DNA of 64,000 bases, taken from the NCBI GenBank assembly GCA_024401335.1, contig JAKSLH010000007.1:1-64000 (forward strand), read 5' to 3'. The position numbers were made by a program, and so were the translations under genes. Source of the stretch: Bacteroidales bacterium (GTDB taxonomy: Bacteria > Bacteroidota > Bacteroidia > Bacteroidales > Marinilabiliaceae). Under the pieces are notes generated by a model. The model had not been told where the DNA came from. It saw nothing but the letters and a program-made list of their open reading frames with translations, and made no database searches. Shown here in pieces: positions 8,271 to 17,237 of the stretch (positions are counted from its first letter, which is position 1; the number at the start of each line of letters is the position of its first letter).

Positions 8271-9281
8271 TTATCTGATTATCTTGACCATGACTGGGAA
8301 ATGGTCGCTAAAGCCGTTGTGGTAGGTTCGGCCTATATATGTTCTGAAGGGCTTGTAACCTCCATACTGCTCGTCGTTTTCACGTATGAACCATAGGTCG
8401 CAGACTGAGAAGATTGGACGTTGCTTGCGGCACATGACGTCGGAAACGATGATGTGGTCGATGGTGCTCCACTCACCACGGTATTTGTATGACGACTTCT
8501 CGGTGTCGCCCGAGAGATTGATGTATGGTGTGCCGCTGCTTTGGGCACCGAAATAGTCGGTCAAGGCTGCGGCCTCGGCGGCGTCATTGAAGTCGCCCAT
8601 AAGCACGATGTTGGCATCTGGGTTGACGCTTCTTATTGAGTCGCAGAAGTTGCGTGCGCACGACGCTACGTGCTCTCGTTTCCAGATGGTCTCATACTCG
8701 CCACCATATTTTGATGGCCAGTGGTTGACAAAGATATGGAATGTGTCACTGTCGAACTCTACCTTGGCATAGAGTATGTCGCGTGTGAAGAACGCTGTGT
8801 CGGGAATTGAAACGACAATAGGCTTGGAGTCGATGATCTTGATGCGTTCTTTGTCGTAGAGCATGGCCACGGCTACTCCTCGTTTGTCTGGAGTTGGGTA
8901 ACATAGGCCTTCGTAGCCTAGTCTCTTGAGCCCGGATGCCGAAATGAGATAATCGACTGCCTTCTGACCTTCGATTTCGCATAGTCCGACAATGGCTGGT
9001 AAGTTCCATCCGTTTGCTGAGGTGATGACTTTCTTTATGCGGTCGGCTTTCTCATACATACGTCCCATCGACCAATGATAGCCTCCCTCGGGCGTGAAGT
9101 CGTCGTCGTTCTTGAGCGAGTCGTCATCGGCATGGAAGAAGTTCTCGATGTTGTATGACATGATGACTAGCGTGTCGCGCTGAGATGTATAGCTGCCTGT
9201 GGATACTGTTCTTTTTGTCGAACCGCAGCCCCAGCATGTTAGAAGTGCTATCGCGATAGAGATGATGGATGTCTTATTCAT
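8271..9281 (-). CDS. Endonuclease/exonuclease/phosphatase-family lipoprotein
   Basis: A 336-aa exported member of the EEP (DNase I-like) fold. The signal peptide ends in a lipobox at Cys19 (LTCWGC), so it should be anchored in the outer or inner membrane. Family motifs are MSYNIENFF, CEIEGQKAV (metal-binding Glu), VNHWPSKYGG, VLMGDFND, STIDHIIVSD and a late FSDHFPV, which together cover the catalytic Asp, Asn, Glu and His set. Relatives act on DNA, RNA, phosphoinositides or sphingomyelin; the substrate cannot be read here. It overlaps the preceding beta-helix lipoprotein gene by 8 bp, indicating translational coupling. Confidence 0.88.
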   Translation of the reverse strand: MNKTSIISIAIALLTCWGCGSTKRTVSTGSYTSQRDTLVIMSYNIENFFHADDDSLKNDDDFTPEGGYHWSMGRMYEKADRIKKVITSANGWNLPAIVGLCEIEGQKAVDYLISASGLKRLGYEGLCYPTPDKRGVAVAMLYDKERIKIIDSKPIVVSIPDTAFFTRDILYAKVEFDSDTFHIFVNHWPSKYGGEYETIWKREHVASCARNFCDSIRSVNPDANIVLMGDFNDAAEAAALTDYFGAQSSGTPYINLSGDTEKSSYKYRGEWSTIDHIIVSDVMCRKQRPIFSVCDLWFIRENDEQYGGYKPFRTYIGRTYHNGFSDHFPVMVKIIR

Positions 9282-10650
9282 TGTCGTCGGTTGTTAAAGG
9301 GGTGAATGTATATGCTCCTATGTCGGAGGTGTTGCCGTGGCAGCGTGATATGCCGTCATAATCGGTCGATAGCTGCTGAGAATGTGATATGTCGGCCGCG
9401 TCTCTGAGTGGCGAATCGACAGTCAGATGGAAGTCGCATGAGTCGCGGTTAACGAAGCCTGGCTCCTTGCCAACGATTACCGCCTCAAGGCGAGGATCGT
9501 CGTTCTCTTTCCATTTTGAACCGAGACGCATATAGCAATGGCTGATTAGCGTGTTGTCGGCGGTAAACGTGTCATCGAGGTCAAGCTCGTTGGCTGTGTT
9601 GCCTACGACGACAGAGTTGATGATGGAGAGCCTTTCAAGCGCTGGATAATTTTCGCCTGCATGTGCCATGATGGAAGCGTCGAAGCGTGAGTCCCACTTG
9701 AAATAGTTCGACATGGTGCAATGAAGCAGGGCGACGTTGCCGCCATAGATGTCGAGCAGGGCGTCTCCACAGTTGTAGAGAAGGCTGTTGGTTATCGTTG
9801 TATTGGCTGCATAGCTTCTGATGGCGTTGTGCATGGCGTCTCTGATGACGGTGCAGTCTAGAGTGACCATTGTGGCGCTGTCGGCCTGAATACCATAGGA
9901 GCTGTTGGCTATCTCGGTGTATCTTATTGATGCTTTGCCACATGGTTGCATGATAGATATGGCATGCCATTGGCCAGGTATGTCGTTATAGAATTTGTCG
10001 GTCCTCGATGCTCTGAAGACTATCCGGTTGTCGAGAGAACCTTCGCAGTTGAGAGTACCATAGACTTCGATGGCGGCGTTCTCGTTCATGTATATCGTTG
10101 CGCCATGAGCTACGGAGAGTGTCACGTTGGCGTCGATGGTGAGTGTGTCGCTGATGAGGTAAGGCAGGCCGTTGTCGAACGATGTGTCGGTCGAGAGATG
10201 ACCTGATATACGTCTTACGTTCATGCCATAGGCCAGCAGATGAGCGCTCCATGTGTTGCTGCCGCCAATGACGATTATGTCATCGTCTAGCTGGTATGTC
10301 TTGCCGTCGGTCTCTTTGGGGAAGACGTTGACAAAGACATAGAGGCTGTCGCCGCTTCTGAGATGTAGGTTGCTTAAGGATGTGGTGTTCGAACCGTTGA
10401 TGTTTACGTTGAATGATGATGTGTTGCCGTTTTTGAGGTATATCTGGTCAAGCGTCATGTCTTTGCCAGAACGGTTGTAGATCATCAGTTTTGCTGTTGT
10501 TGTGGCTATGCCTGTAAAGACGGAGTCGAAGGAGAGCGTGTCGGTCGAGAAGGCGATAGATGTGCCGTCACCTCTATATGAGTAGTCGCTTTCGCATGCG
10601 CAGAAGAGAGCCGATAGCGACACGAAGAATATGAGTAATGACTGACGCAT
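9274..10650 (-). CDS. Lipoprotein with right-handed parallel beta-helix
   Basis: A 458-aa surface or periplasmic lipoprotein. The signal peptide ends with a lipobox around FCACES (Cys19). The N-terminal part (about 25-130) looks like an Ig/ASPM-like beta domain ('IAFSTDTLSFDSVFTG', 'NRSGKDMTLDQIYL'). It is followed by short strands typical of a parallel beta-helix ('IEVYGTLNCEGS', 'ATMVTLDCTVIRDAMHNAI', 'TTITNSLLYNCGDAL'), and the C-terminal 'DIGAYTF' is common at the end of such helices. Relatives are annotated as right-handed parallel beta-helix proteins without enzyme activity assigned. It abuts the upstream PD40 gene with no spacer and overlaps the nuclease gene by 8 bp. Confidence 0.8.
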   Translation of the reverse strand: MRQSLLIFFVSLSALFCACESDYSYRGDGTSIAFSTDTLSFDSVFTGIATTTAKLMIYNRSGKDMTLDQIYLKNGNTSSFNVNINGSNTTSLSNLHLRSGDSLYVFVNVFPKETDGKTYQLDDDIIVIGGSNTWSAHLLAYGMNVRRISGHLSTDTSFDNGLPYLISDTLTIDANVTLSVAHGATIYMNENAAIEVYGTLNCEGSLDNRIVFRASRTDKFYNDIPGQWHAISIMQPCGKASIRYTEIANSSYGIQADSATMVTLDCTVIRDAMHNAIRSYAANTTITNSLLYNCGDALLDIYGGNVALLHCTMSNYFKWDSRFDASIMAHAGENYPALERLSIINSVVVGNTANELDLDDTFTADNTLISHCYMRLGSKWKENDDPRLEAVIVGKEPGFVNRDSCDFHLTVDSPLRDAADISHSQQLSTDYDGISRCHGNTSDIGAYTFTPLTTDDNE

Positions 10651-12207
10651 TTACTTAGATGGCTCAAGTTTTACGTTGATGTTGACTGTCTCACTGCGTT
10701 TTTTGCCGCGTGTATCAACGGTCATCTTCTGGCTGATATAGCCACGGGCACCACACTGTATTAGATAGACGACGTCGGGGTCGGCCTTGAATCCGAAGAG
10801 CCCGTCGTCATTAGGACGAAGCTTGAGGTTGGTGCCGTCGGAACCGATGATTTTGATGTAGGCTCGTTTTAAGAGGTTGCCATCGCTGTCGGTCAGCTTG
10901 CCGTCGCACATAAGGACTACGTCGGGCAGGATGAACGAGTATATCTTGTCAATGCCGGCTTTTTGTCGTCCGCTGGTGAATAAGCCCTCCTCTTTGTTGC
11001 CTTTGAATACGATGCCGAAGTCGTCGCCTACACTGTTTATAGGGAGTCCCATGTTGGTCACCTCGAAGCGGCCTGTCTCGGTGCGTGTCGCTTTGTATAT
11101 GTCGAGACCGCCGAAGCCTATGTGGCCGTTTGAGCTGAAGTAGAGGTCGTCATTGTCACGCACGTAAGGGAACATCTCGTCACCGCGTGTGTTGACAATA
11201 CCGCCGGCGTTGACAGCTTCATTCCATGTGCCGTCGGCATTCTTGGTGGTGTACCAGATGTCTTTGCCACCGATGCTGCCTTTCTTGTCGCTAACAAAGT
11301 AAAGTGTCTGTCCGTCGGGTGAGATGGCTGGGTGGGCGACCATCATGGTTGAGTCGCCTCCAGGGAGTACACGTACAGGGTCGCTCCATACGCCACCGCT
11401 GCGACGTGACTCGTAACATTCTGCGTTGTTTTCCCTCGTGGGGTCGTAGGGACAACGGGTGAAATACATTGTCTTGCCGTCAGACGTGAGAGATGGTGTG
11501 CCGTCGTCATATTTAGAGTTGAACGGCTCGCCGAGGCGTTCGGGTTCTGTCCAATCGCCACCGCCGTCGATCTTGCTCATGAAGATTGACGAATTGGTCT
11601 GGCCCGTCACACGGTTGATCTTACTGCGTTTTTTGACGGAACGCATGGAGGTGAAATAGACTACATCATAGTCGTCGCCGACATAGGCCGGACTATAGTC
11701 TGACGACTTGGAGTTGAATGCCTTCATAGGAAGAACGATATAGCCGGTGTCGGGAGGATTCTTGAAGTCGTATTCCTTGAGTGCCTTTGCATTGGCACGC
11801 ACCTGCTCACACGACTTGATGCCTGCCTCGGCTATGTTGGCCTTGGTTGATGCAACGGTCTTATAGAGGATGTAATACTCCTCTGCCTTGTCTGGCTGGC
11901 CGGCCGCGAGGTAGCAGTCTGCTATGTAGAGGTAGAGGTCGTTGTCCTTGTATTTGTTCTTCTGGGCAACCAGATATTGAGATGCGGCTTTCTTGTAGAG
12001 GCCTTTCTTGCGGTAGCATTCTGCGAGGAAGAAGGCATATTGTGCCTTGTTGGTCTTCGCCTTCTCGCTTTTTACAGCCTTGACGAATAGCTTTTCGGCG
12101 CGGTCGTATTCGCCTATTTCGTATGCTTTCTTGGCTTTGATGGCCTTCTTGGCTCCACATGCACAAAGGAACAACGATAGGACGAGTATGGGTAGAATGC
12201 GTTTCAT
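10651..12207 (-). CDS. TPR and PD40 beta-propeller lipoprotein (PorE-like, without OmpA domain)
   Basis: A 518-aa lipoprotein with a lipobox at about Cys17 (FLCACG). TPR-like helices at about 25-140 ('KAYEIGEYDRAEKLFVKAV', 'AECYRKKGLYKKAASQY') are followed by PD40/WD40-like propeller blades ('TPSLTSDGKTMYFTR', 'HPAISPDGQTLYFVS', 'LYFSSNGHIGFGGLDIY'). The last 90 residues form a carboxypeptidase-regulatory-like beta domain. This order matches type IX secretion component PorE, but the OmpA-like peptidoglycan-binding domain at the end of PorE is absent. ATG 12207 is chosen because it begins the signal peptide; an upstream in-frame start at 12285 would add a second hydrophobic stretch. It is first in a four-gene envelope operon. 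Confidence 0.85.
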   Translation of the reverse strand: MKRILPILVLSLFLCACGAKKAIKAKKAYEIGEYDRAEKLFVKAVKSEKAKTNKAQYAFFLAECYRKKGLYKKAASQYLVAQKNKYKDNDLYLYIADCYLAAGQPDKAEEYYILYKTVASTKANIAEAGIKSCEQVRANAKALKEYDFKNPPDTGYIVLPMKAFNSKSSDYSPAYVGDDYDVVYFTSMRSVKKRSKINRVTGQTNSSIFMSKIDGGGDWTEPERLGEPFNSKYDDGTPSLTSDGKTMYFTRCPYDPTRENNAECYESRRSGGVWSDPVRVLPGGDSTMMVAHPAISPDGQTLYFVSDKKGSIGGKDIWYTTKNADGTWNEAVNAGGIVNTRGDEMFPYVRDNDDLYFSSNGHIGFGGLDIYKATRTETGRFEVTNMGLPINSVGDDFGIVFKGNKEEGLFTSGRQKAGIDKIYSFILPDVVLMCDGKLTDSDGNLLKRAYIKIIGSDGTNLKLRPNDDGLFGFKADPDVVYLIQCGARGYISQKMTVDTRGKKRSETVNINVKLEPSK

Positions 12208-12212
12208 AAATG

Positions 12213-12220
12213 CAAAGTTA
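12213..12220 (-). promoter_or_regulatory. Minus-strand -7 element for the envelope lipoprotein operon
   Basis: Read on the minus strand this is TAACTTTG, a TAnnTTTG match. It ends only 5 nt before ATG 12207, so transcription would start at or next to the start codon (see findings). Confidence 0.5.
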
Positions 12221-12243
12221 CTCTTCTTTCGCGAAAAAAGAAC

Positions 12244-12251
12244 TACTTTTG
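12244..12251 (+). promoter_or_regulatory. Plus-strand -7 element for the HAD phosphatase
   Basis: TACTTTTG matches TAnnTTTG and lies 20 bp before ATG 12272, back to back with the minus-strand element. A -33 box is not clear. Confidence 0.5.
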
Positions 12252-12271
12252 CCGTTAATAACAACAATAAT

Positions 12272-12934
12272 ATGAATCGTTTCAAGGCTGTTTTCTTCGA
12301 TATGGACGGTGTGCTGTATGACAGTATGCCTAACCATGAATTTACGTGGTGTCATTCCTTTGCCGACTATGGCATAACATTCAATCCTGAAGATGCATAT
12401 ATCAATGAGGGACGTACAGGTAAGGGTACTATCAACCTTGTGTTCAATAAGCTGTACGGACGAGATGCAACGGATGCTGAGGTGGCCGCTATCTATGGCA
12501 GGAAGACTGAACTGATGAAGACGTGCCCTGTTGCTCCGATGATGACTGGAATGAAAGAGCTTGTGGAGGCTTTGCGAACTAAGGGTGTGAAGACCTACGT
12601 GGTGACTGGGTCGAAGCAGCCTACGCTCATGGATAAGCTTTGGAATGAGTATGGCTTTGATAGGGAGCATATAGTGTGCGGCGCCGATGTCGTGAAGGGT
12701 AAGCCCGATCCTGAGCCTTATCTGATAGCTCTCTGGAGGTCGGGGGAGAAGAAGGAGGATTGTGCCGTGGTCGAGAATGCTCCGATGGGTGTGATGAGCG
12801 CTAAGGCGGCTGGACTGTTCACTATAGCTGTGAATACTGGCAAGCTGGAGGACCATTACCTGACCGATAACGGATGCGATATGCTGTACGGCTCGACGGA
12901 GGTGATGTGTAGAGAGTGGATTGCTGATTTGTGA
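12272..12934 (+). CDS. HAD-superfamily sugar-phosphatase / beta-phosphoglucomutase-like hydrolase
   Basis: A 220-aa cytoplasmic HAD hydrolase. Motif I is FFDMDGVLYDS near residue 9 (nucleophile and acid Asp pair). The cap begins immediately with MPNHEFTWCHSF, motif II is VVTGSKQ, motif III is the Lys in KGKPDPEPY, and motif IV is VVENAPMGVMSAKAAG. This is the subfamily of phosphoglycolate or sugar phosphatases and beta-phosphoglucomutases. The substrate cannot be chosen from sequence. The start is set by the motif I spacing: an open frame continues upstream but crosses the divergent promoter and the neighbouring lipoprotein gene. About 138 bp of spacer precedes purB. Confidence 0.87.
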   Translation: MNRFKAVFFDMDGVLYDSMPNHEFTWCHSFADYGITFNPEDAYINEGRTGKGTINLVFNKLYGRDATDAEVAAIYGRKTELMKTCPVAPMMTGMKELVEALRTKGVKTYVVTGSKQPTLMDKLWNEYGFDREHIVCGADVVKGKPDPEPYLIALWRSGEKKEDCAVVENAPMGVMSAKAAGLFTIAVNTGKLEDHYLTDNGCDMLYGSTEVMCREWIADL

Positions 12935-13035
12935 GCCTGGAAGGGGAGTGAAGGTGAATTTGTTTGTCGCGGGCTGATGGGGTAGCGTGAGGATATTAAA
13001 AAAGATTAATCTATAGAATATCAGATAAAAAAGAG

Positions 13036-13043
13036 TAACTTTG
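13036..13043 (+). promoter_or_regulatory. -7 promoter element of purB
   Basis: TAACTTTG, an exact TAnnTTTG, lies 30 bp before the purB ATG in an A-rich spacer. No good -33 TTTG is visible. Confidence 0.55.
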
Positions 13044-13073
13044 TCTCAAATTTAATTATTTCTCGTAGTAAAA

Positions 13074-14426
13074 ATGGAATTGCAGGCACTTACAGCAATA
13101 TCACCGGTAGACGGTCGATACAGAAACAAGGTAGATGTCCTTGGTGAATATTTTTCTGAATACGCGCTCATCAAGTATCGCGTTCGTATAGAAGTAGAGT
13201 ATTTCATAGCTCTTTGTGAAATTCCTCTGCCACAGCTTGCAGACATAGACAAGAACGTCTTTGAGACTCTTCGCAACATATACCGCAATATCACTCCAGC
13301 TGAGGCTCAGCGCATCAAGGATATTGAGTCGGTGACTAACCACGACGTTAAGGCTGTTGAGTATTTCCTCAAGGAGGAGTTTGATAAGCTTAACCTACAG
13401 AAATATAAGGAGTTCATCCATTTCGGTTTGACTTCACAGGATATCAACAATACATCTATTCCATTGTCGCTCAAGGAGGCTATGGTAGATGTATACTATC
13501 CAGAGATGGAGGCCCTCGTTGCTGAACTCGACCGTTTGGCAACAGAGTGGAAGGATATCTCGATGCTTGCTAAGACACACGGCCAGCCAGCATCTCCAAC
13601 TCGCCTTGGTAAGGAGATAAAGGTGTTCGTTAACCGACTTCGTGTGCAGCTCGATGCTTTGAAGCAGATTCCTGTCCCTGCTAAGTTTGGTGGCGCTACA
13701 GGTAACTTCAATGCTCATAACGTGGCATACCCTAAGAACGACTGGATCGCTTTCGGCAACAACTTCGTCAACAATACTCTCGGTCTTGACCGTGAACAAT
13801 ATACTACTCAGATCTCGAACTACGATAATTTGAGTGCTGTGTTTGATGGCTTGAAGCGTGTCAATGTCATAATGATCGACCTTTGCCGTGACTTCTGGAT
13901 GTATATCATGATGGAATACTTCAAGCAGAAGATCAAGAAGGGTGAGGTTGGCTCTAGCGCTATGCCTCATAAGGTGAACCCTATCGACTATGAGAATGCT
14001 GAGGGTAACCTTGGTATCTCAAATGCTATCCTCGAACATCTCGCTGCTAAGTTGCCTGTAAGCCGTTTGCAGCGCGACCTTACCGACTCGACAGTGCTCC
14101 GCAACGTGGGTGTGCCAATGGCTCATACTATCATCTCTATAAAGAGCATCATGAAGGGCCTTTCTAAGGTTCTCCTTAATGAAAGCGCTATCGAGCGTGA
14201 TCTTGAGAATAACTGGGCTGTTGTCGCTGAGGGTATTCAGACTATACTCCGCCGTGAGGGTTATCCAAATCCATACGAGACGCTCAAGGAGCTTACACGT
14301 ACAAACACTAAGATAAATTCTGAGTCGATAGCTGCCTTTATCGAGACACTCAACGTGAGCGAGGATGTGAAGAAGGAGCTTCGTGCTATAACTCCTCAGA
14401 CTTACACTGGCATCTATCGTGCATAG
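13074..14426 (+). CDS. purB: Adenylosuccinate lyase
   Basis: A 450-aa enzyme of the fumarase/aspartase superfamily. It cleaves adenylosuccinate to AMP and fumarate, and SAICAR to AICAR, in purine synthesis. Visible family blocks are the N-terminal SPVDGRYR, the catalytic-histidine region KTHGQPASPT, and the mobile signature loop SSAMPHKVNPIDYENAEGN with the catalytic serine. Length and motif order match the long PurB type of E. coli (about 456 aa). It has its own promoter and a weak terminator-like hairpin after it. A PurF homologue lies about 13 kb downstream in the same window. Confidence 0.97.
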   Translation: MELQALTAISPVDGRYRNKVDVLGEYFSEYALIKYRVRIEVEYFIALCEIPLPQLADIDKNVFETLRNIYRNITPAEAQRIKDIESVTNHDVKAVEYFLKEEFDKLNLQKYKEFIHFGLTSQDINNTSIPLSLKEAMVDVYYPEMEALVAELDRLATEWKDISMLAKTHGQPASPTRLGKEIKVFVNRLRVQLDALKQIPVPAKFGGATGNFNAHNVAYPKNDWIAFGNNFVNNTLGLDREQYTTQISNYDNLSAVFDGLKRVNVIMIDLCRDFWMYIMMEYFKQKIKKGEVGSSAMPHKVNPIDYENAEGNLGISNAILEHLAAKLPVSRLQRDLTDSTVLRNVGVPMAHTIISIKSIMKGLSKVLLNESAIERDLENNWAVVAEGIQTILRREGYPNPYETLKELTRTNTKINSESIAAFIETLNVSEDVKKELRAITPQTYTGIYRA

Positions 14427-14453
14427 TCGATTGTGCCTCTAAAGAGAATATTC

Positions 14454-14510
14454 TCCTAATCTCTGATGCCGATGTGAATGACGTGGGTGTTGGAGATTAG
14501 GATTTTGATT
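14454..14510 (+). terminator. Possible terminator or leader hairpin between purB and the ABC exporter
   Basis: TCCTAATCTC (14454-14463) pairs perfectly with GAGATTAGGA (14493-14502) around a 29-nt loop, followed by TTTTGATTAT. The long loop and broken T-run make it a weak terminator; it could instead be a leader structure of the exporter gene. Confidence 0.45.
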
Positions 14511-14533
14511 ATATTAACAGGAATTATTTTCAG

Positions 14534-16357
14534 ATGCGTTACTTCTTTCAGGTCATAGGCCGATACATAACCCCATACTGGTCGATGGTTGTCTTGAGCT
14601 TTTTGTTCAACATCCTGTCGGCAGCCTTCTCTGTGCTCTCTATGGCACTTATGATACCTATCCTTGAAATCATTTTCCAGCAGAGCAGCGAGGTGACCGA
14701 TCTGATGCCTTGGTCACTCGATATGGGTGCCATAAAAAATAATTTCTATTACTATGTGACTAGCATTAAGCTGAATTATGGTCCCGGTTCTGCTTTGCTC
14801 TTCTCGGGCCTGTTCATGGTTATTGGTACTTTCATTAAGTGCGGAACGGCTTACCTGTCTTCATATACCAATGTGGGTATCCGTAACAATATCGTGCGCG
14901 ACATACGTAAGCAGATATTTGCTAAGATTGTGTCGTTGCCTGTGGGCTTCTTCAGCAACGAGCGTAAAGGTGATATCTTGCAGAGGGCTACGGGCGACGT
15001 GGCCGAGGTGGAGTCGTCGGTTATGTCGTCTATCGACATGTTCATCAAGAATCCTATCCTCATTATTGTCTATCTCATCTCAATGATTATAATGAGCCCT
15101 GAACTGACTTTGTTCGCGTTCCTGTTGCTCCCTATCGCGGGCGGCATCATAGGACGTATAGGTAAGTCGCTTAAGCGTAAGTCAATGGAGGGACAGGAGA
15201 AGATGGGCGTACTCCTCGGAATACTCGATGAGACAATGACGGGCCTTCGTGTGGTAAAGGCTTTTAATGCAGAAAAGCGTGTTACTGAACGTTATGCCTA
15301 TGAGTCGCAGGAGTATTGCAATATTGCTAAGAAACTGACTCGCAGACGTGATATGGCGCATCCGACAAGTGAGGCGCTCGGTACTATAGTCGTTATCATT
15401 GTGGTGTGGTTCGGAGGTACGCTTATCCTGAATGGTGAAAGTGGATTGTCGGTGGCCGCATTCCTTGCGTACCTTGGTATATTCTATCAGATAATAAATC
15501 CGGCTAAGCAGTTCTCTACTGCGTTCTATAGCATACAGAAGGGTATGGCTGCAATGGAGCGTATCGACAAGATCTTGCTTGCTGATGACAAGATATTCGA
15601 GAACTCTGAGGGCATGGAGATTAAGAGTCTCTCTGAAGGTATAGAATACCGCAATGTTACTTTCTCATATACTGGTGAGATAGATGTTCTGAAGAATGTC
15701 TCGATGACAATACCTAAGGGTAAGATGGTGGCCTTGGTGGGCCAGAGCGGTAGCGGTAAATCTACTTTTGTCGATTTGTTGCCTCGTTTCTGGGATATCA
15801 AGGAGGGTCAGATTCTTATCGACGGACATGATGTTAGGGATTATCGCCTTCACGATCTTAGAGGCTTGATGGGTAATGTTAACCAGGAGGCTTTGCTCTT
15901 TAATGATACGATATTCAACAATATAGCTTTTGGCGTTGATGATGCTACTCAAGAGCAGGTTGAGATGGCGGCTAAGGTTGCTAATGCTCACGACTTTATC
16001 TTGGCTCAGGAGAATGGCTATCAGACTGTGATTGGTGATAGAGGTTCGAAATTGTCGGGCGGTCAACGTCAGCGATTGAGCATTGCTCGTGCTGTGCTGC
16101 GCAACCCTGATATCCTTATCCTCGATGAGGCGACATCGGCACTTGATACAGAGAGTGAACGTTTGGTGCAGGATGCTCTCGAGAAGCTGATGTCTAACAG
16201 GACTTCTCTTGTTGTGGCTCACCGCTTGTCAACTATCAAGAATGCCGACATGATATGTGTGTTCCATGAGGGTAGGATTGTTGAGACGGGCACTCATGAG
16301 GAACTGATTGCTAAGGATGGATATTACAAGAAACTTAATGATATGCAGGCTCTTTAA
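14534..16357 (+). CDS. MsbA-like ABC exporter (fused membrane and ATPase domains)
   Basis: A 607-aa half-transporter. An N-terminal six-helix ABC exporter domain (about 1-330) is followed by an ATPase domain with Walker A GQSGSGKS (about 402-409), ABC signature LSGGQRQR (about 507-514), Walker B ILILDEATSALD (about 527-538) and the switch histidine in VVAHRLS. Such homodimeric exporters include MsbA, which flips lipid A, and many drug exporters. The abundance of envelope genes nearby fits lipid export, but substrate is inference. The next gene, an EI24-like membrane protein, starts 20 bp downstream. Confidence 0.9.
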   Translation: MRYFFQVIGRYITPYWSMVVLSFLFNILSAAFSVLSMALMIPILEIIFQQSSEVTDLMPWSLDMGAIKNNFYYYVTSIKLNYGPGSALLFSGLFMVIGTFIKCGTAYLSSYTNVGIRNNIVRDIRKQIFAKIVSLPVGFFSNERKGDILQRATGDVAEVESSVMSSIDMFIKNPILIIVYLISMIIMSPELTLFAFLLLPIAGGIIGRIGKSLKRKSMEGQEKMGVLLGILDETMTGLRVVKAFNAEKRVTERYAYESQEYCNIAKKLTRRRDMAHPTSEALGTIVVIIVVWFGGTLILNGESGLSVAAFLAYLGIFYQIINPAKQFSTAFYSIQKGMAAMERIDKILLADDKIFENSEGMEIKSLSEGIEYRNVTFSYTGEIDVLKNVSMTIPKGKMVALVGQSGSGKSTFVDLLPRFWDIKEGQILIDGHDVRDYRLHDLRGLMGNVNQEALLFNDTIFNNIAFGVDDATQEQVEMAAKVANAHDFILAQENGYQTVIGDRGSKLSGGQRQRLSIARAVLRNPDILILDEATSALDTESERLVQDALEKLMSNRTSLVVAHRLSTIKNADMICVFHEGRIVETGTHEELIAKDGYYKKLNDMQAL

Positions 16358-16377
16358 GTCTTGTGCTTTGTGGTACT

Positions 16378-17190
16378 ATGAAGGAATCTAGATCTATATT
16401 CGAATCGGCTATGGCTGGCGTCCGTTCTGTGATGTCGGCATTCGCTTTTATCAGACAAAACGGTATGATGAAGGCGTATGTGTGGATTGGTATAGTGATG
16501 ATTGTTCTCTTTGTAGGTGGCATGGGCGCTACATGGAAAATGCATGGCGTGATAGATGGCCTGATATCCGACTATGGCAATTCGTTCTTGCAGAACTATT
16601 CGTTGCCTTCCTGGATAGGAACGGCGGCTGGTTATGTGGCGGCGATATTGGTTACTTTGCTTGCACTGGTCCTCGTGTTTATGCTGGCTGGATACGTGGC
16701 TCTTATTTTGCTTAGTCCTGTGTTTAGCTATCTGGCTCAGAAGACTATAAGGATATTAACTGGTCATGAGGCGGAATCGTCAGTAAAGGTGCTGTTATGG
16801 GGCATCGTTAGAGGTATAGCCATATCGGTTCGTAACATGCTGATGCAGCTGGTGGTTATTCTGTTGCTTTTCGCGTGCAGCTTCATTCCGGTAGTCGGTA
16901 TTGTCTGCCCGTTCCTGATTTTCATTGTCGATGCTTTCTTCATTGGTTGCTGTATGGCCGACTACTCGTTAGAGGTGAAGGGCCTCAATGTGGGAGAGAG
17001 CATCCGTTTTGAACGCCAGAACCGAGCTCTTATGTCGGGCCTCGGATTCATGTATGCCATGGTGATGAAGATACCTATCATAGGTATATATATAGTTATT
17101 CTTATTGCACCTGCATCCGTGGTGGGAGCCGCTATGGAGCTATGCGATGAGAATAGAAGCAGTTTGGAGCTTATAGACGATAAGGATTAG
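16378..17190 (+). CDS. EI24/CysZ-like integral membrane protein
   Basis: A 270-aa membrane protein with a hydrophobic pattern typical of the EI24/CysZ family: helices at about 30-55, 80-120, 145-190 and 225-250, and re-entrant Gly/Pro-rich turns ('SFIPVVGIVCPFLIFIVDAFF', 'IPIIGIYIVILIAP'). CysZ imports sulfate in Gammaproteobacteria; in Bacteroidota no substrate is established and no sulfate genes are near. ATG 16378 is preferred to GTG 16363 because it leaves a normal 20-bp gap after the exporter. Probably cotranscribed with the ABC exporter and the following small outer-membrane protein. Confidence 0.8.
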   Translation: MKESRSIFESAMAGVRSVMSAFAFIRQNGMMKAYVWIGIVMIVLFVGGMGATWKMHGVIDGLISDYGNSFLQNYSLPSWIGTAAGYVAAILVTLLALVLVFMLAGYVALILLSPVFSYLAQKTIRILTGHEAESSVKVLLWGIVRGIAISVRNMLMQLVVILLLFACSFIPVVGIVCPFLIFIVDAFFIGCCMADYSLEVKGLNVGESIRFERQNRALMSGLGFMYAMVMKIPIIGIYIVILIAPASVVGAAMELCDENRSSLELIDDKD

Positions 17191-17237
17191 TCTTGTTGTT
17201 GTCGCGTAATATAAGCGCTCTTTCTAAGTATGACTCT

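Noticed and set aside
10651-12207. Direct assignment as type IX secretion component PorE
   Set aside because: The OmpA-like peptidoglycan-binding domain is missing and no other type IX genes are nearby, so only the domain order is similar.
14454-14510. Purine or other riboswitch between purB and the exporter
   Set aside because: Only one stem with a long loop is visible, with no junction or conserved core that I recognise.
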